Shown: positions 8,204 to 16,764 of the stretch, one piece after another
Layout: the number at the start of each line of letters is the position of its first letter
How positions within the stretch are numbered: the stretch's first letter is position 1
From: an uncultured Anaerolineales bacterium
GTDB lineage: Bacteria; Chloroflexota; Anaerolineae; Anaerolineales; UBA4823
DNA: 35,683 nucleotides
Direction of reading: 5' to 3'
Assembly: GCA_937928795.1 (NCBI GenBank)
Contig: CALFWB010000019.1
Coordinates: 1-35,683, forward strand
The notes under the pieces: generated by a model
The model's database searches: none
What the model was told of the DNA's origin: nothing
The model's input: only the letters and a program-made list of their open reading frames with translations
Made by a program: the position numbers and the translations under genes

Positions 8204-11200
8204 ATGAGCACAGATCAACGTTTGACCCTTCAACCCTCGAATCAACCGATTGGCGCTGTCCTTGTGGTCGGCGCCGGCATCGGCGGTATGCAGGCTGCGC
8301 TGGATTTGGCAGAAGCCGGCTTCAAGGTTTATCTCTTGGAGAAATCGCCGGCCATCGGCGGGATCATGGCGCAATTGGATAAGACCTTTCCCACCAACGA
8401 TTGTGCCATGTGCATCATGTCGCCCAAGTTGGTCGAAGTCGGTCGCCATCTCAACATTGAAATCCTGACCACTGCTGAGGTCGAAGGGATCGAAGGCGAG
8501 GCTGGCAATTTCCGTGTCAAAGTGCGCCGCCATCCTCGCTATGTCAACTTAGATGCCTGCACCGGCTGTGGTGACTGCGCCACCGCCTGCCCGGTGCCCC
8601 GGAAAGATGAATTCAACGGTGGGCTTTCGCAGCGCAAAGCTATCTATAAACCCTATCCGCAAGCGATCCCGAATGCCTATGCCATCGAAAAAGCCGGCAT
8701 GGCGCCCTGCCGAGCCGCCTGCCCGATCAATCAGCGTGCTCAGGGCTATGTAGCGCTCGTGCGCGAAGGACGCTTCTTAGACGCTTATCGCACAATAAGA
8801 GAAGAAAACCCCTTCCCCTCGGTTTGTGGCCGTGTTTGCAACCATCGCTGCGAAGAGGCTTGTTCCCGCAATCAAAGCGACCAAGCGGTTAACATCATGT
8901 CCCTCAAGCGTTTTGTCGCCGATTGGATTTGGTCGAAAATGGACAGCGGTGAACTGAGCCTTGACCAAGTACGCTGGTCGAGCGAGGTTGAGCCGAAGGA
9001 TCAAAAAGTGGCGATTGTTGGCGCAGGTCCGGCAGGCTTGACCGCCGCATTGGACTTGGCGCGCATGGGCTATGCTGTCACGGTCTTTGAAGCCTTGCCG
9101 GTCGCCGGCGGGATGATGCGGGTAGGCGTCCCCGAATATCGTCTGCCCTACGCGTTGGTGCAGCGCGAAATTGACCAGATTTTGGCTGAAGGCGTTGATC
9201 TCCGCCTGAACAGCCGCGTCGAAAACATCCCGGCTTTGTTGAAGCAGGGTTATGATGCCGTTTTTGTCGCTGTTGGCGCTCACGGTGGGATCAAGTTACC
9301 CATCCCCGGCGCAGACCTGCCTCAAGTCAGCGTGGCAACCGACTTCCTGCGCCAAGTCAGTTTAGAGGATAAAGACCGACTTGCCGAGAAGATCAAGGGG
9401 AAACGTGTCCTTGTACTGGGCGGTGGCAATGTCGCCATCGATGCGGCTATGAGCGCTGTGCGAATGGGGGCAAGTTGGGTGGGCATGTCCTGCCTAGAGA
9501 GTCGCGAGACCATGCCTGCCCACGATTGGGAAGTGCGCGATGCCGAAGAAGAAGGAATCGCCGTTTATCCATCCCGCACTTTCAAAGAAATCACGCAAGC
9601 GGATGGCAACGTCACGGGAGTGCGCTGTGTACAGGTCAATTTTCGCGGTTTTGTTGATGGCCGGCCGGATTTCGATGAAATCCCCGACACGGAAGAGATC
9701 ATCGCAGCCGATTTTGTCATTTTTGCCATCGGGCAACGCCCCGAGTTGGAGTGCTTGAACGGCGAAGTTGAGACCGTGCGCGGCCGCTTCCTCAAGGTTG
9801 ATGAAGAGACGTTGGCGACCAACGTGCCGGGCATTTTCGGCGGCGGCGATGTCGTAACCGGCACCTCTTTCATTGTCAACGCGATTGCTGCGGGACACCG
9901 CGCTGCTCAATCGATTGACCGCTATCTGCGCGGTTTGCCGTTGGCTGTTCCAAGGGCACAACCGCCCAAAGTAGAACTCAGCCCGGCTGAGGTTGCGGCG
10001 CGCTTATTGCAGTCACCCGCAGCGCGCAAAGAGCGGGTCGAAACCAAAGCCCGCCCAGCCGCCGAGCGCAAACAGGATTTTATGGAAGTGTATGTCGGAC
10101 TGACCGAGGAAGAAGCCCGTGCCGAGGCAGCCCGCTGTTTGAGCTGTGGCATTTGTTCAGAATGCCTCCAGTGCGTCTATACCTGTCGCGCCAAAGCCAT
10201 TGACCACAATCAGGTGGAGACGATCGAAGAAATTGAGGTTGGCGCAGTTTTGCTTGCGCCCGGCGTGCAGCCGTTGAGCGACCAAATCCGCCCAGAGTAC
10301 GGCTATGGACGATATCCCAATGTGGTCACCAGCATCGAATTTGAGCGCATGTTGAGCGCCTCTGGGCCATTTGCCGGCGTGGTACAACGCCCCTCCGATG
10401 GCCGCCACCCTGAAAAGATCGCCTGGATTCAGTGCGTCGGCTCACGCGATAACGCCTGCGGGCAAGGTTACTGCTCTTCGGTGTGCTGCATGTATGCCAC
10501 CAAAGAAGCCGTAATCGCCCGTGAACACGATAGCCGCATCCAGCCCACCATTTTCTACATGGATATCCGCGCCTTTGGCAAAGGCTTTGATGCCTACATT
10601 GCCAGAGCTGAGCGAGAACAAGGCGTGCGCTATGTGCGCAGCATGGTCTCCAGTGTGCGCGAGGTGCCCGGCAGCCGCAATCTGCGCCTCAGCTATGTGA
10701 CCTTTACCGCCGAGGGAAAGCCGGTTCCGCATGAGGAAGAGTTTGACTTGGTTGTCCTCTCAGTCGGTCTCAAACCCACACCCGAGGCGATCGAAACCGC
10801 CACGCGTTTGGGGGTTAATCTGAACCAGTTTGGCTTTGCCGAGTCTCCGCATTATCTGCCGACGCAGACCAATCAGCCTGGCATTTTCGTCGCCGGTGCT
10901 TTTGGTGAGCCGAAAGACATTCCTGAAACCGTGATTGAAGCCAGTTGCGCCGCTGCGCAGGTTTCGGCGTTGTTAGCTGGCGGACGCGGCACACTCACCC
11001 GCCAAGCAGTTTATCCGCCGGAGCGCGACATCAGCGGCGAAGAACCACGCGTCGGCGTATTCGTCTGCCATTGTGGGATCAATATCGGTGGCGTAGTGGA
11101 TGTGCCCGAGGTGGTTGAATACGCCAAGCGCTTGCCCGGCGTGGTCTATGCCGAGCGCAACCTGTACACTTGTTCGCAAGATACCCAACAAAAGATTGTT

Positions 11201-12706
11201 GCCAAGATTCGCGAACACGGTCTCAACCGCGTGGTGGTTGCCAGTTGTACGCCGCGCACGCATGAGCCGCTCTTCCAAGACACCATCCGCCAAGCCGGCT
11301 TGAACCCGCATTTGTTTGAGCTGGCGAACATTCGCGAGCAGGATGCTTGGGTGCATCGGGCAACTCCGGACATTGCCACCCAAAAGGCGAAGGAGCTGGT
11401 GGGGATGGCGGTTGCCAAAGCGCGCCGCTTGCGCCCGATCCAGCGCGGCAGCTTTGAGGTAGCTCATCAGGCCCTGGTCATCGGCGGCGGCTTGGCAGGG
11501 ATGACTGCAGCCCTTTCCATTGCCCGCCAAGGTTTCCCTGTTTATTTGGTCGAGCGCCAAGCCGAGTTGGGCGGAAACCTGCGCCATATTTACGTCGGTT
11601 TGGATGGCACAGATCCACAAAAGCTACTCAACGATCTGATCGAGGCAATCCGCGCCGAACCACGCATTACTGTCTTGGCAGAGTGTGAAGTGATTGAAAC
11701 GCGCGGCTATGTTGGGCAGTATACATCGGTTGTCCGTCATGCGGACGGCTCTTGTGAAGAGTTGACGCATGGCGCCATCGTCGTCGCTACGGGCGGACGG
11801 GAAATCCCAACCCGCCAATATGGATACGGTGAGCTGAATGGCGTGACCACGCAGCGCGAACTCGAAAGCCACCTAAAAGAGAGCGCTCAAGTTCCTGAAG
11901 CGGTGGTCATGATTCAGTGCGTCGACTCGCGCGATGAGGATCATCCCTATTGCTCACGCATTTGCTGCACGCAAGCGATCAAGAACGCCCTAGAGATCAA
12001 ACGGCGCAATCCGCGCAGCCGCGTTTATATCCTCTATCGTGACCTGCGCAGCTACGGTTTTCGCGAAGGTTATTACACCGAAGCGCGCCGCCAAGGGGTG
12101 GTTTTCCTGCAATACGATGCCGAACGACCGCCGCAGGTTGAGAAAAGTGCTGATGGAAAGCTATGGGTGCATGTTATCTCGCAGCCCGAGGGAGAAGAAA
12201 TCCATTTGTGCGTTGAGCAAGTAGTCTTGAGCGTAGGCATTGAGGCGGAACCCGGCAACGAAGCGCTGAGCCGCTTGTTGAAATTGCCGCTTACGGCAGA
12301 AGGATTCTTCCTTGAGGCGCATGTCAAACTTCGCCCGGTCGATTTTGCTGCCGATGGTGTTTACCTAGCTGGGCTTGCCCATTCACCCCGCTCAATCGAT
12401 GAAACGGTTGCTCAGGCACAGGCAGCCGCAGTGCGGGCGGTTTCGCTGCTGGCAAAGAAGCAACTTACCGCTACGCCGATCATTGCTTCGGTTAACCCGC
12501 GCTTGTGTTCGGCGTGCGGCTTGTGCGTTGAGGTTTGCCCGTATGGCGCCCGCCGTTTGGAGCCCGGCGCCGCTTATGCCGAAGTGGTGGCTGTGTTGTG
12601 TCAGGGCTGTGGCGCTTGTGTGGCTGCTTGTCCCAATAAAGCCAGCCAACAATTGGGCTTTGAATTCTTACAGGTTGCTGAGATGATCGATGCAGCTTTG
12701 ACCTAA
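8204..12706 (+). CDS. Triple fusion HdrA'-GltD-HdrA'' electron-transfer flavoprotein
   Basis: A 1500-residue cytoplasmic protein. Its order is: HdrA' FAD motif (about 22-27) and DCAMC (66-69); a ferredoxin cluster (about 119-130); a complete GltD module with its own N-terminal cluster domain (about 165-230), FAD motif (about 268) and NAD(P) motif VLVLGGGNVAID (about 401); a second cysteine cluster CLSCGICSECLQC (about 644); and the rest of the HdrA' core with QCVGSRD. Then comes a full HdrA'': N-terminal VGVFVCHCG (about 948), FAD motif (about 1089) and a C-terminal two-cluster ferredoxin (about 1435-1475). Three FAD sites and many FeS clusters are predicted. It is equivalent to the two upstream hdrA genes joined, with GltD inserted between the two cluster motifs of HdrA'. 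The ATG at 8204 sits 6 bases after GGGGAA and is preferred over the GTG at 8198. Confidence 0.9.
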   Translation: MSTDQRLTLQPSNQPIGAVLVVGAGIGGMQAALDLAEAGFKVYLLEKSPAIGGIMAQLDKTFPTNDCAMCIMSPKLVEVGRHLNIEILTTAEVEGIEGEAGNFRVKVRRHPRYVNLDACTGCGDCATACPVPRKDEFNGGLSQRKAIYKPYPQAIPNAYAIEKAGMAPCRAACPINQRAQGYVALVREGRFLDAYRTIREENPFPSVCGRVCNHRCEEACSRNQSDQAVNIMSLKRFVADWIWSKMDSGELSLDQVRWSSEVEPKDQKVAIVGAGPAGLTAALDLARMGYAVTVFEALPVAGGMMRVGVPEYRLPYALVQREIDQILAEGVDLRLNSRVENIPALLKQGYDAVFVAVGAHGGIKLPIPGADLPQVSVATDFLRQVSLEDKDRLAEKIKGKRVLVLGGGNVAIDAAMSAVRMGASWVGMSCLESRETMPAHDWEVRDAEEEGIAVYPSRTFKEITQADGNVTGVRCVQVNFRGFVDGRPDFDEIPDTEEIIAADFVIFAIGQRPELECLNGEVETVRGRFLKVDEETLATNVPGIFGGGDVVTGTSFIVNAIAAGHRAAQSIDRYLRGLPLAVPRAQPPKVELSPAEVAARLLQSPAARKERVETKARPAAERKQDFMEVYVGLTEEEARAEAARCLSCGICSECLQCVYTCRAKAIDHNQVETIEEIEVGAVLLAPGVQPLSDQIRPEYGYGRYPNVVTSIEFERMLSASGPFAGVVQRPSDGRHPEKIAWIQCVGSRDNACGQGYCSSVCCMYATKEAVIAREHDSRIQPTIFYMDIRAFGKGFDAYIARAEREQGVRYVRSMVSSVREVPGSRNLRLSYVTFTAEGKPVPHEEEFDLVVLSVGLKPTPEAIETATRLGVNLNQFGFAESPHYLPTQTNQPGIFVAGAFGEPKDIPETVIEASCAAAQVSALLAGGRGTLTRQAVYPPERDISGEEPRVGVFVCHCGINIGGVVDVPEVVEYAKRLPGVVYAERNLYTCSQDTQQKIVAKIREHGLNRVVVASCTPRTHEPLFQDTIRQAGLNPHLFELANIREQDAWVHRATPDIATQKAKELVGMAVAKARRLRPIQRGSFEVAHQALVIGGGLAGMTAALSIARQGFPVYLVERQAELGGNLRHIYVGLDGTDPQKLLNDLIEAIRAEPRITVLAECEVIETRGYVGQYTSVVRHADGSCEELTHGAIVVATGGREIPTRQYGYGELNGVTTQRELESHLKESAQVPEAVVMIQCVDSRDEDHPYCSRICCTQAIKNALEIKRRNPRSRVYILYRDLRSYGFREGYYTEARRQGVVFLQYDAERPPQVEKSADGKLWVHVISQPEGEEIHLCVEQVVLSVGIEAEPGNEALSRLLKLPLTAEGFFLEAHVKLRPVDFAADGVYLAGLAHSPRSIDETVAQAQAAAVRAVSLLAKKQLTATPIIASVNPRLCSACGLCVEVCPYGARRLEPGAAYAEVVAVLCQGCGACVAACPNKASQQLGFEFLQVAEMIDAALT

Positions 12707-12747
12707 CTTTGCTTTGCTAAGAGAGAGTTTAGCTAAGGAGTCAGTGG

Positions 12748-13179
12748 ATGGCAGAAAGCAGCGAATTTGAACCCAAAATTATCGCCTTCTTGTGCAATTG
12801 GTGCACTTACACCGGGGCCGATCTAGCCGGCACCAGCCGTTTGCAATATCCTCCCAACGTACGCATCATCCGCTTGATGTGCAGTGGCGCTGTTGATCCG
12901 ATGTATGTCCTCAAGGCCGATTTGGCCGGTGCGGATGGCATTCTGATCGGCGGTTGCCACCCCGGCGATTGTCACTATCAGGAAGGCAATTACAAAGCTC
13001 GGCGGCGGGTGATTGCACTCAAAGAAATCCTCAAAAGTGCCGGCTTTGATGAGGATCGCATCTGGCTGCGCTGGATTAGTGCCAGCGAAGGAGCGCGCTT
13101 TGCCGAGACCGTGCGCGAGATGACCGAAGCCCTGTATGCCAAAGGTCCTAACCCCATGCGACAAACCTGGGCTGTTTAG
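12748..13179 (+). CDS. mvhD: MvhD-like [2Fe-2S] electron-transfer subunit
   Basis: A small adaptor that in HdrABC-type complexes passes electrons from a donor enzyme to HdrA. The five family cysteines are present: C16-x2-C19, C45, and C70-x4-C75 in GGCHPGDCHY. The 143 residues match the usual single-domain MvhD. AAGGAG precedes the ATG. In methanogens its partner is a hydrogenase or formate dehydrogenase. Here the next gene is FdhB-like, so MvhD probably bridges that subunit and the HdrA fusion. Confidence 0.9.
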   Translation: MAESSEFEPKIIAFLCNWCTYTGADLAGTSRLQYPPNVRIIRLMCSGAVDPMYVLKADLAGADGILIGGCHPGDCHYQEGNYKARRRVIALKEILKSAGFDEDRIWLRWISASEGARFAETVREMTEALYAKGPNPMRQTWAV

Positions 13180-13227
13180 CGCAAGGCGAGGTTGATTCTT
13201 AGGATAAACGGAGATAGAGAAGACGCT

Positions 13228-14337
13228 ATGAAGACCTCTTTGCCCGTTGAGAATGGAAATGCGCTGGCTGCGTTACAAGGTTTCTTGAAGAGCCTGCTGG
13301 AAAAGCAACTTGTTGATGTGCTGCTCACCCCGATGCGCACGCCCAGCGGTTCGATAACGCCGGCTCTGGTCAGTGACCCCGCGCTGCTTGAACACGCCGA
13401 TCCTCTTGCGCCGGTTCTGCCGCTCAATGCAGCCACTTGGGCCGGCAAGGTCAGTTTGCGCTCGCCGCGCCCCCGCGTGGCTGCCGTCTTGCGTTCTTGC
13501 GAAGCGCGGGCGCTCATCGAACTGACCAAGATGGCTCAAGCCAGCTTAGATGACCTCTTGATCATCGCCCTCGACTGCGCGGGTACATATACGCCATCCG
13601 TTTACCTGCGTAAACAGCAAGATCAAAGCGATCATCCCTTATGGGTTGATCTCTATGCTGCCATCCGCCAGAAACCAGACTTGCCCAACCCTGAACTGCG
13701 CCCCGCTTGTCAGATTTGCGAACAACCGCTTTTTGAGAACGCTCCTATCCGCCTGCGCCTGTTGGAGAGCGATTTAGAGCATGAAGTGCTGATCGAAGTT
13801 CAGGATGAGATCGCCGGTAATCTGAATCTGACCGGTGAGGTCGGGAACGGGCGCGCCCCAGAGGTTGAAGCGTTTATTGCTGCCCGCACTCAAGCGCGAG
13901 ACCAAGCCTTTGCCGAAATCCGCGCTCGATTAGAAGGTGAAGAGGGGATTACCGGCGTGTTTGCCGCCTGCATCCGCTGCCATAATTGTATGACCGTCTG
14001 CCCGATTTGTTATTGCAAGACGTGTGTCTTCAAGAGCCACGTCTTTGATCATGATCCGATGAAATATTGGGAGTGGTCGCGCCAAAAGGGCGCCCAACGG
14101 ATGCCGCCCGATACGATGCTGTTTCATCTCACACGGCAAAACCACATGGCCCTTTCTTGCGTCGGCTGCGGCATGTGCACCGATGCTTGTCCCTCTGAGT
14201 TGCCGGTTGGGCTGGTTTTCCGCGCCGTGGCACAACGCTTACAGCAAACGTTTGACTATCTGCCCGGACGCAACGCCGAAGAGCCCTTGCCGTTGGTGAC
14301 TTTCAAGGCGGATGAATGGACAGAAGTTGGAGAGTAA
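13228..14337 (+). CDS. FdhB/FrhB-like FeS flavoprotein subunit
   Basis: A 369-residue protein resembling the beta subunits of F420-linked or Hdr-associated formate dehydrogenases and hydrogenases. The N-half has the family-like segment RVAAVLRSCEARALIEL, where the FAD/coenzyme domain lies. The C-half has the cysteine-rich CIRCHNCMTVCPICYCKTC (from about residue 248) and a second [4Fe-4S] motif CVGCGMCTDACP near residue 312. No catalytic FdhA or hydrogenase subunit is encoded nearby, so it likely acts as an electron entry or exit module using a soluble cofactor (NADH, F420H2 or ferredoxin, undecided). The ATG at 13228 was chosen over an upstream TTG at 13192 because GAGAAGA lies at a usable distance. 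Confidence 0.75.
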   Translation: MKTSLPVENGNALAALQGFLKSLLEKQLVDVLLTPMRTPSGSITPALVSDPALLEHADPLAPVLPLNAATWAGKVSLRSPRPRVAAVLRSCEARALIELTKMAQASLDDLLIIALDCAGTYTPSVYLRKQQDQSDHPLWVDLYAAIRQKPDLPNPELRPACQICEQPLFENAPIRLRLLESDLEHEVLIEVQDEIAGNLNLTGEVGNGRAPEVEAFIAARTQARDQAFAEIRARLEGEEGITGVFAACIRCHNCMTVCPICYCKTCVFKSHVFDHDPMKYWEWSRQKGAQRMPPDTMLFHLTRQNHMALSCVGCGMCTDACPSELPVGLVFRAVAQRLQQTFDYLPGRNAEEPLPLVTFKADEWTEVGE

Positions 14338-14377
14338 TTGGACCTTTGAGCAGGAAATTAACCCCCAAGGAGTGCGT

Positions 14378-15061
14378 ATGGCTGAACGAAACGATTTGAT
14401 CCCCATTTATATCATGGGCAAACGCTACGATGTGCCTTCCAGCTTGACCATCATGAAAGCCATGGAATACGCCGGCTACACGCTGATCCGCGGTGTGGGC
14501 TGCCGCGGTGGCTTCTGCGGCGCTTGTGCGACCGTCTACCGTATCAAAGATGACCCTAAGCTCTATTTCGGGTTGGCTTGCCAAACGGTGGTCAAGCCCG
14601 AGATGTATCTGGGTCAGATTCCTTTCTTCCCGGCAAAACGCGCTACGTATGACATTGCGCAGTTGCAAGCGCAAGCTTCCACGCTCTTCCAAATCTATCC
14701 GGAGGTTTTGCGCTGTCTAGGCTGCGGCACCTGTACCAAAGCCTGCCCCCAAGAACTGAACGTCAAGGGGTACATGGCGGCTGCCATGCGTGGGGATATT
14801 GCTGCGGTTGCCAACCTGTCCTTTGATTGCATCATGTGTGGTCTCTGTGCCGCACGCTGCCCGGCCGAGGAGCCTCAATACAACATTGCCATCTTGGCGC
14901 GGCGGTTGTACGGGCGCTACCTTTCACCGCGTTCTGAGCATCTCTATCAACGCCTAGAGGAAATCCGACAAGGCGCGTTCGATCAAACTTTGGCAGAATT
15001 GAAAACCCTCGACCTTAACGCCCTCAAAGAGCGCTATAAAGCTCGCCCGATTGAAGCTTAG
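14378..15061 (+). CDS. Fumarate reductase/succinate dehydrogenase FeS subunit, TfrB-like
   Basis: A 227-residue iron-sulfur subunit. The N-terminal plant-type [2Fe-2S] domain uses C42-x4-C47-x2-C50 and C68. The C-half is an alpha-helical ferredoxin with C113-x2-C116-x2-C119-x3-C123-P and C151-x2-C154-x2-C157-x3-C161-P, that is, two [4Fe-4S] clusters as in HdrC-type and TfrB-type proteins, rather than the [4Fe-4S]/[3Fe-4S] pair of classical SdhB. It should connect TfrA to the Hdr-type subunits. AAGGAG at 14367-14372 supports the ATG at 14378 over the longer frame starting at 14312, which overlaps the previous gene. Confidence 0.85.
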   Translation: MAERNDLIPIYIMGKRYDVPSSLTIMKAMEYAGYTLIRGVGCRGGFCGACATVYRIKDDPKLYFGLACQTVVKPEMYLGQIPFFPAKRATYDIAQLQAQASTLFQIYPEVLRCLGCGTCTKACPQELNVKGYMAAAMRGDIAAVANLSFDCIMCGLCAARCPAEEPQYNIAILARRLYGRYLSPRSEHLYQRLEEIRQGAFDQTLAELKTLDLNALKERYKARPIEA

Positions 15062-15070
15062 GAGGTTGGC

Positions 15071-16672
15071 ATGACCTACACACCTGAACTGCTTGAACAA
15101 ATCAAAATCGTCGAAGCCACGCGCCCGCAGCGCCTCGGTCAAACCTTCCCTGCCATGCCCCTAGAGGAACGTCAGGAACTGCTCAAAAAATTTCACCCAG
15201 ATTACCTCGAATCGGGTATGCGTGAGGTGCGGGTTGGGAGTTATAAAGGCAATCGAATGCCCGTTGAATTGGCAGATGTGGTCGAAGGGCGCCCACACGT
15301 TGATCCCCATTTTGATTTGAGCGCCCCTGATTTTGAGACCGATGTCTTAGTCATCGGCGGCGGAGGGGCTGGAGCCAGCGCAGCCCTTTTGGCTCAGGAA
15401 AACGGCGCAAAAGTTGTCCTTATCACCAAACTGCGCTTTGGAGACGCCAACACGATGATGGCTCAAGGCGGCATTCAAGCCGCTGACCGCCCTGAAGATT
15501 CTCCTGCCACGCACTATCTTGATGTGATCGGCGGCGGGCATTTTACCAATTTCCCCGATTTGGTGGAAGCCTTGGTCAAGGATGCCCCGATTGTGATTGC
15601 TTGGTTAGAGAGCTTGGGCGTCATGTTCGACAAGACACCCGATGGAGTGATGATGGAAGAACATGGCGGCGGCACCAGCATCAAGCGCATGCACTCCGCC
15701 CGCGATTACACCGGCGCTGAGATTATGCGCGTCTTGCGCGATGAAGTGCGCAATCGCCCCAACATTGATGTTATTGAGTTCTGTCCGGCGGTTGAGCTGG
15801 TTTTAGATGACCAGGGAGCGGTCTGCGGGGCAATCTTGATGAATCTGGAGACCGAACGGTATTTCTATGCCAAAGCCAAGGTTGTCATCTTGGCGACCGG
15901 CGGCAGCGGACGGCTGCACTATCAAGGTTTTCCAACCACCAATCATTATGGTGCAACGGGCGATGGGATTGTCTTGGCATATCGGGCCGGCGCCGAACTA
16001 GTTTTTTTGGATACCATGCAATATCATCCCACCGGCGCTGCTTACCCGGAACAAATTCTCGGTCAATTGGTCACCGAGAAAGTGCGTGGTTTAGGGGCGC
16101 AGCCACTTAACATCAAGGGTGAGCAATTTGTCTATCCGCTTGAGCCGCGCGATGTGGAGGCCGCCGCCTTCATTCGAGAATGCAAAGAGCGCAAGCTGGG
16201 CGTGATCACCCCCAGCGGCCAGCCGGCAGTTTGGCTGGATACCCCAATGATTGACCTGATCCATGGGCCGGGCACCATTGAAAAGGCGCTGCCAGCCATG
16301 GTGCGCCAGTTTAAGCGCTTTAATATCGACATGGTGCGGCAGCCGATTTTGGTCTATCCCACTTTACACTATCAAAACGGCGGTGTGAAGATTGATGCTG
16401 ACTGCCGAACCACTGTGCCGGGCTTATTGGTAGCTGGAGAGACAAGCGGTGGCGTGCATGGACGCAACCGCCTGATGGGCAACAGTTTGCTGGATGTATG
16501 CGTCTTTGGGCGGCGAGCTGGGATCACGGCCGCAATGTTGGCAAAAGAGCGCCAACCCGGCAAGCCCACCCTCGCTCATCTTGAAAGCTGGAACCGAGCG
16601 CTCGACGAAATCGGCCTCAACGGTGCCGTGCGCTCCCCGATCCTGATTCCCAACTATGCTCGCAAGGGCTAA
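15071..16672 (+). CDS. Fumarate reductase/succinate dehydrogenase flavoprotein, TfrA-like
   Basis: A 533-residue FAD enzyme, probably reducing fumarate or another enoate, or running in reverse. The FAD motif VLVIGGGGAGASAA lies at about residue 91, after an unusual N-terminal extension of about 90 residues. The active-site signatures are QYHPTG (about 317), EKVRGLGAQ (about 335), HYQNGG (about 433) and GRNRLMGNSLLD with VFGRRAG (about 463-480). These include the histidines and arginines expected of the family. Only about 50 residues follow, so the C-terminal helical domain of membrane-bound FrdA/SdhA is absent, as in soluble fumarate reductases. No membrane anchor gene is present. It starts 9 bases after tfrB, whose stop overlaps the GGAGG site, and is followed by a terminator. 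The exact substrate is unproven. Confidence 0.85.
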   Translation: MTYTPELLEQIKIVEATRPQRLGQTFPAMPLEERQELLKKFHPDYLESGMREVRVGSYKGNRMPVELADVVEGRPHVDPHFDLSAPDFETDVLVIGGGGAGASAALLAQENGAKVVLITKLRFGDANTMMAQGGIQAADRPEDSPATHYLDVIGGGHFTNFPDLVEALVKDAPIVIAWLESLGVMFDKTPDGVMMEEHGGGTSIKRMHSARDYTGAEIMRVLRDEVRNRPNIDVIEFCPAVELVLDDQGAVCGAILMNLETERYFYAKAKVVILATGGSGRLHYQGFPTTNHYGATGDGIVLAYRAGAELVFLDTMQYHPTGAAYPEQILGQLVTEKVRGLGAQPLNIKGEQFVYPLEPRDVEAAAFIRECKERKLGVITPSGQPAVWLDTPMIDLIHGPGTIEKALPAMVRQFKRFNIDMVRQPILVYPTLHYQNGGVKIDADCRTTVPGLLVAGETSGGVHGRNRLMGNSLLDVCVFGRRAGITAAMLAKERQPGKPTLAHLESWNRALDEIGLNGAVRSPILIPNYARKG

Positions 16673-16687
16673 CATCTCTCAGGCAAG

Positions 16688-16718
16688 AAAGCGGGCTTCA
16701 GCATGAGAAGCCCGCTTT
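16688..16718 (+). terminator. Intrinsic terminator closing the hdr-tfr operon
   Basis: A perfect 12-base-pair stem (AAAGCGGGCTTC with its complement) has a 7-base loop and ends in TTTT. It begins 16 bases after the tfrA stop codon. Confidence 0.85.
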
Positions 16719-16764
16719 TGCTCTAATTCAATGCTTGTCCATTTGCAGATTATTCGCGTCCATT

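Noticed and set aside
10973-11620. Minus-strand frame of 215 codons inside the HdrA fusion
   Set aside because: It is a shadow of the HdrA'' N-terminal and FAD region, with no ribosome site or known motif.
2275-16672. Methanogenic heterodisulfide reductase locus from an archaeon
   Set aside because: The flanking genes (ftsA-ftsZ, mfd, pth, nrdR) and ribosome sites are bacterial, and no methanogenesis gene is present.
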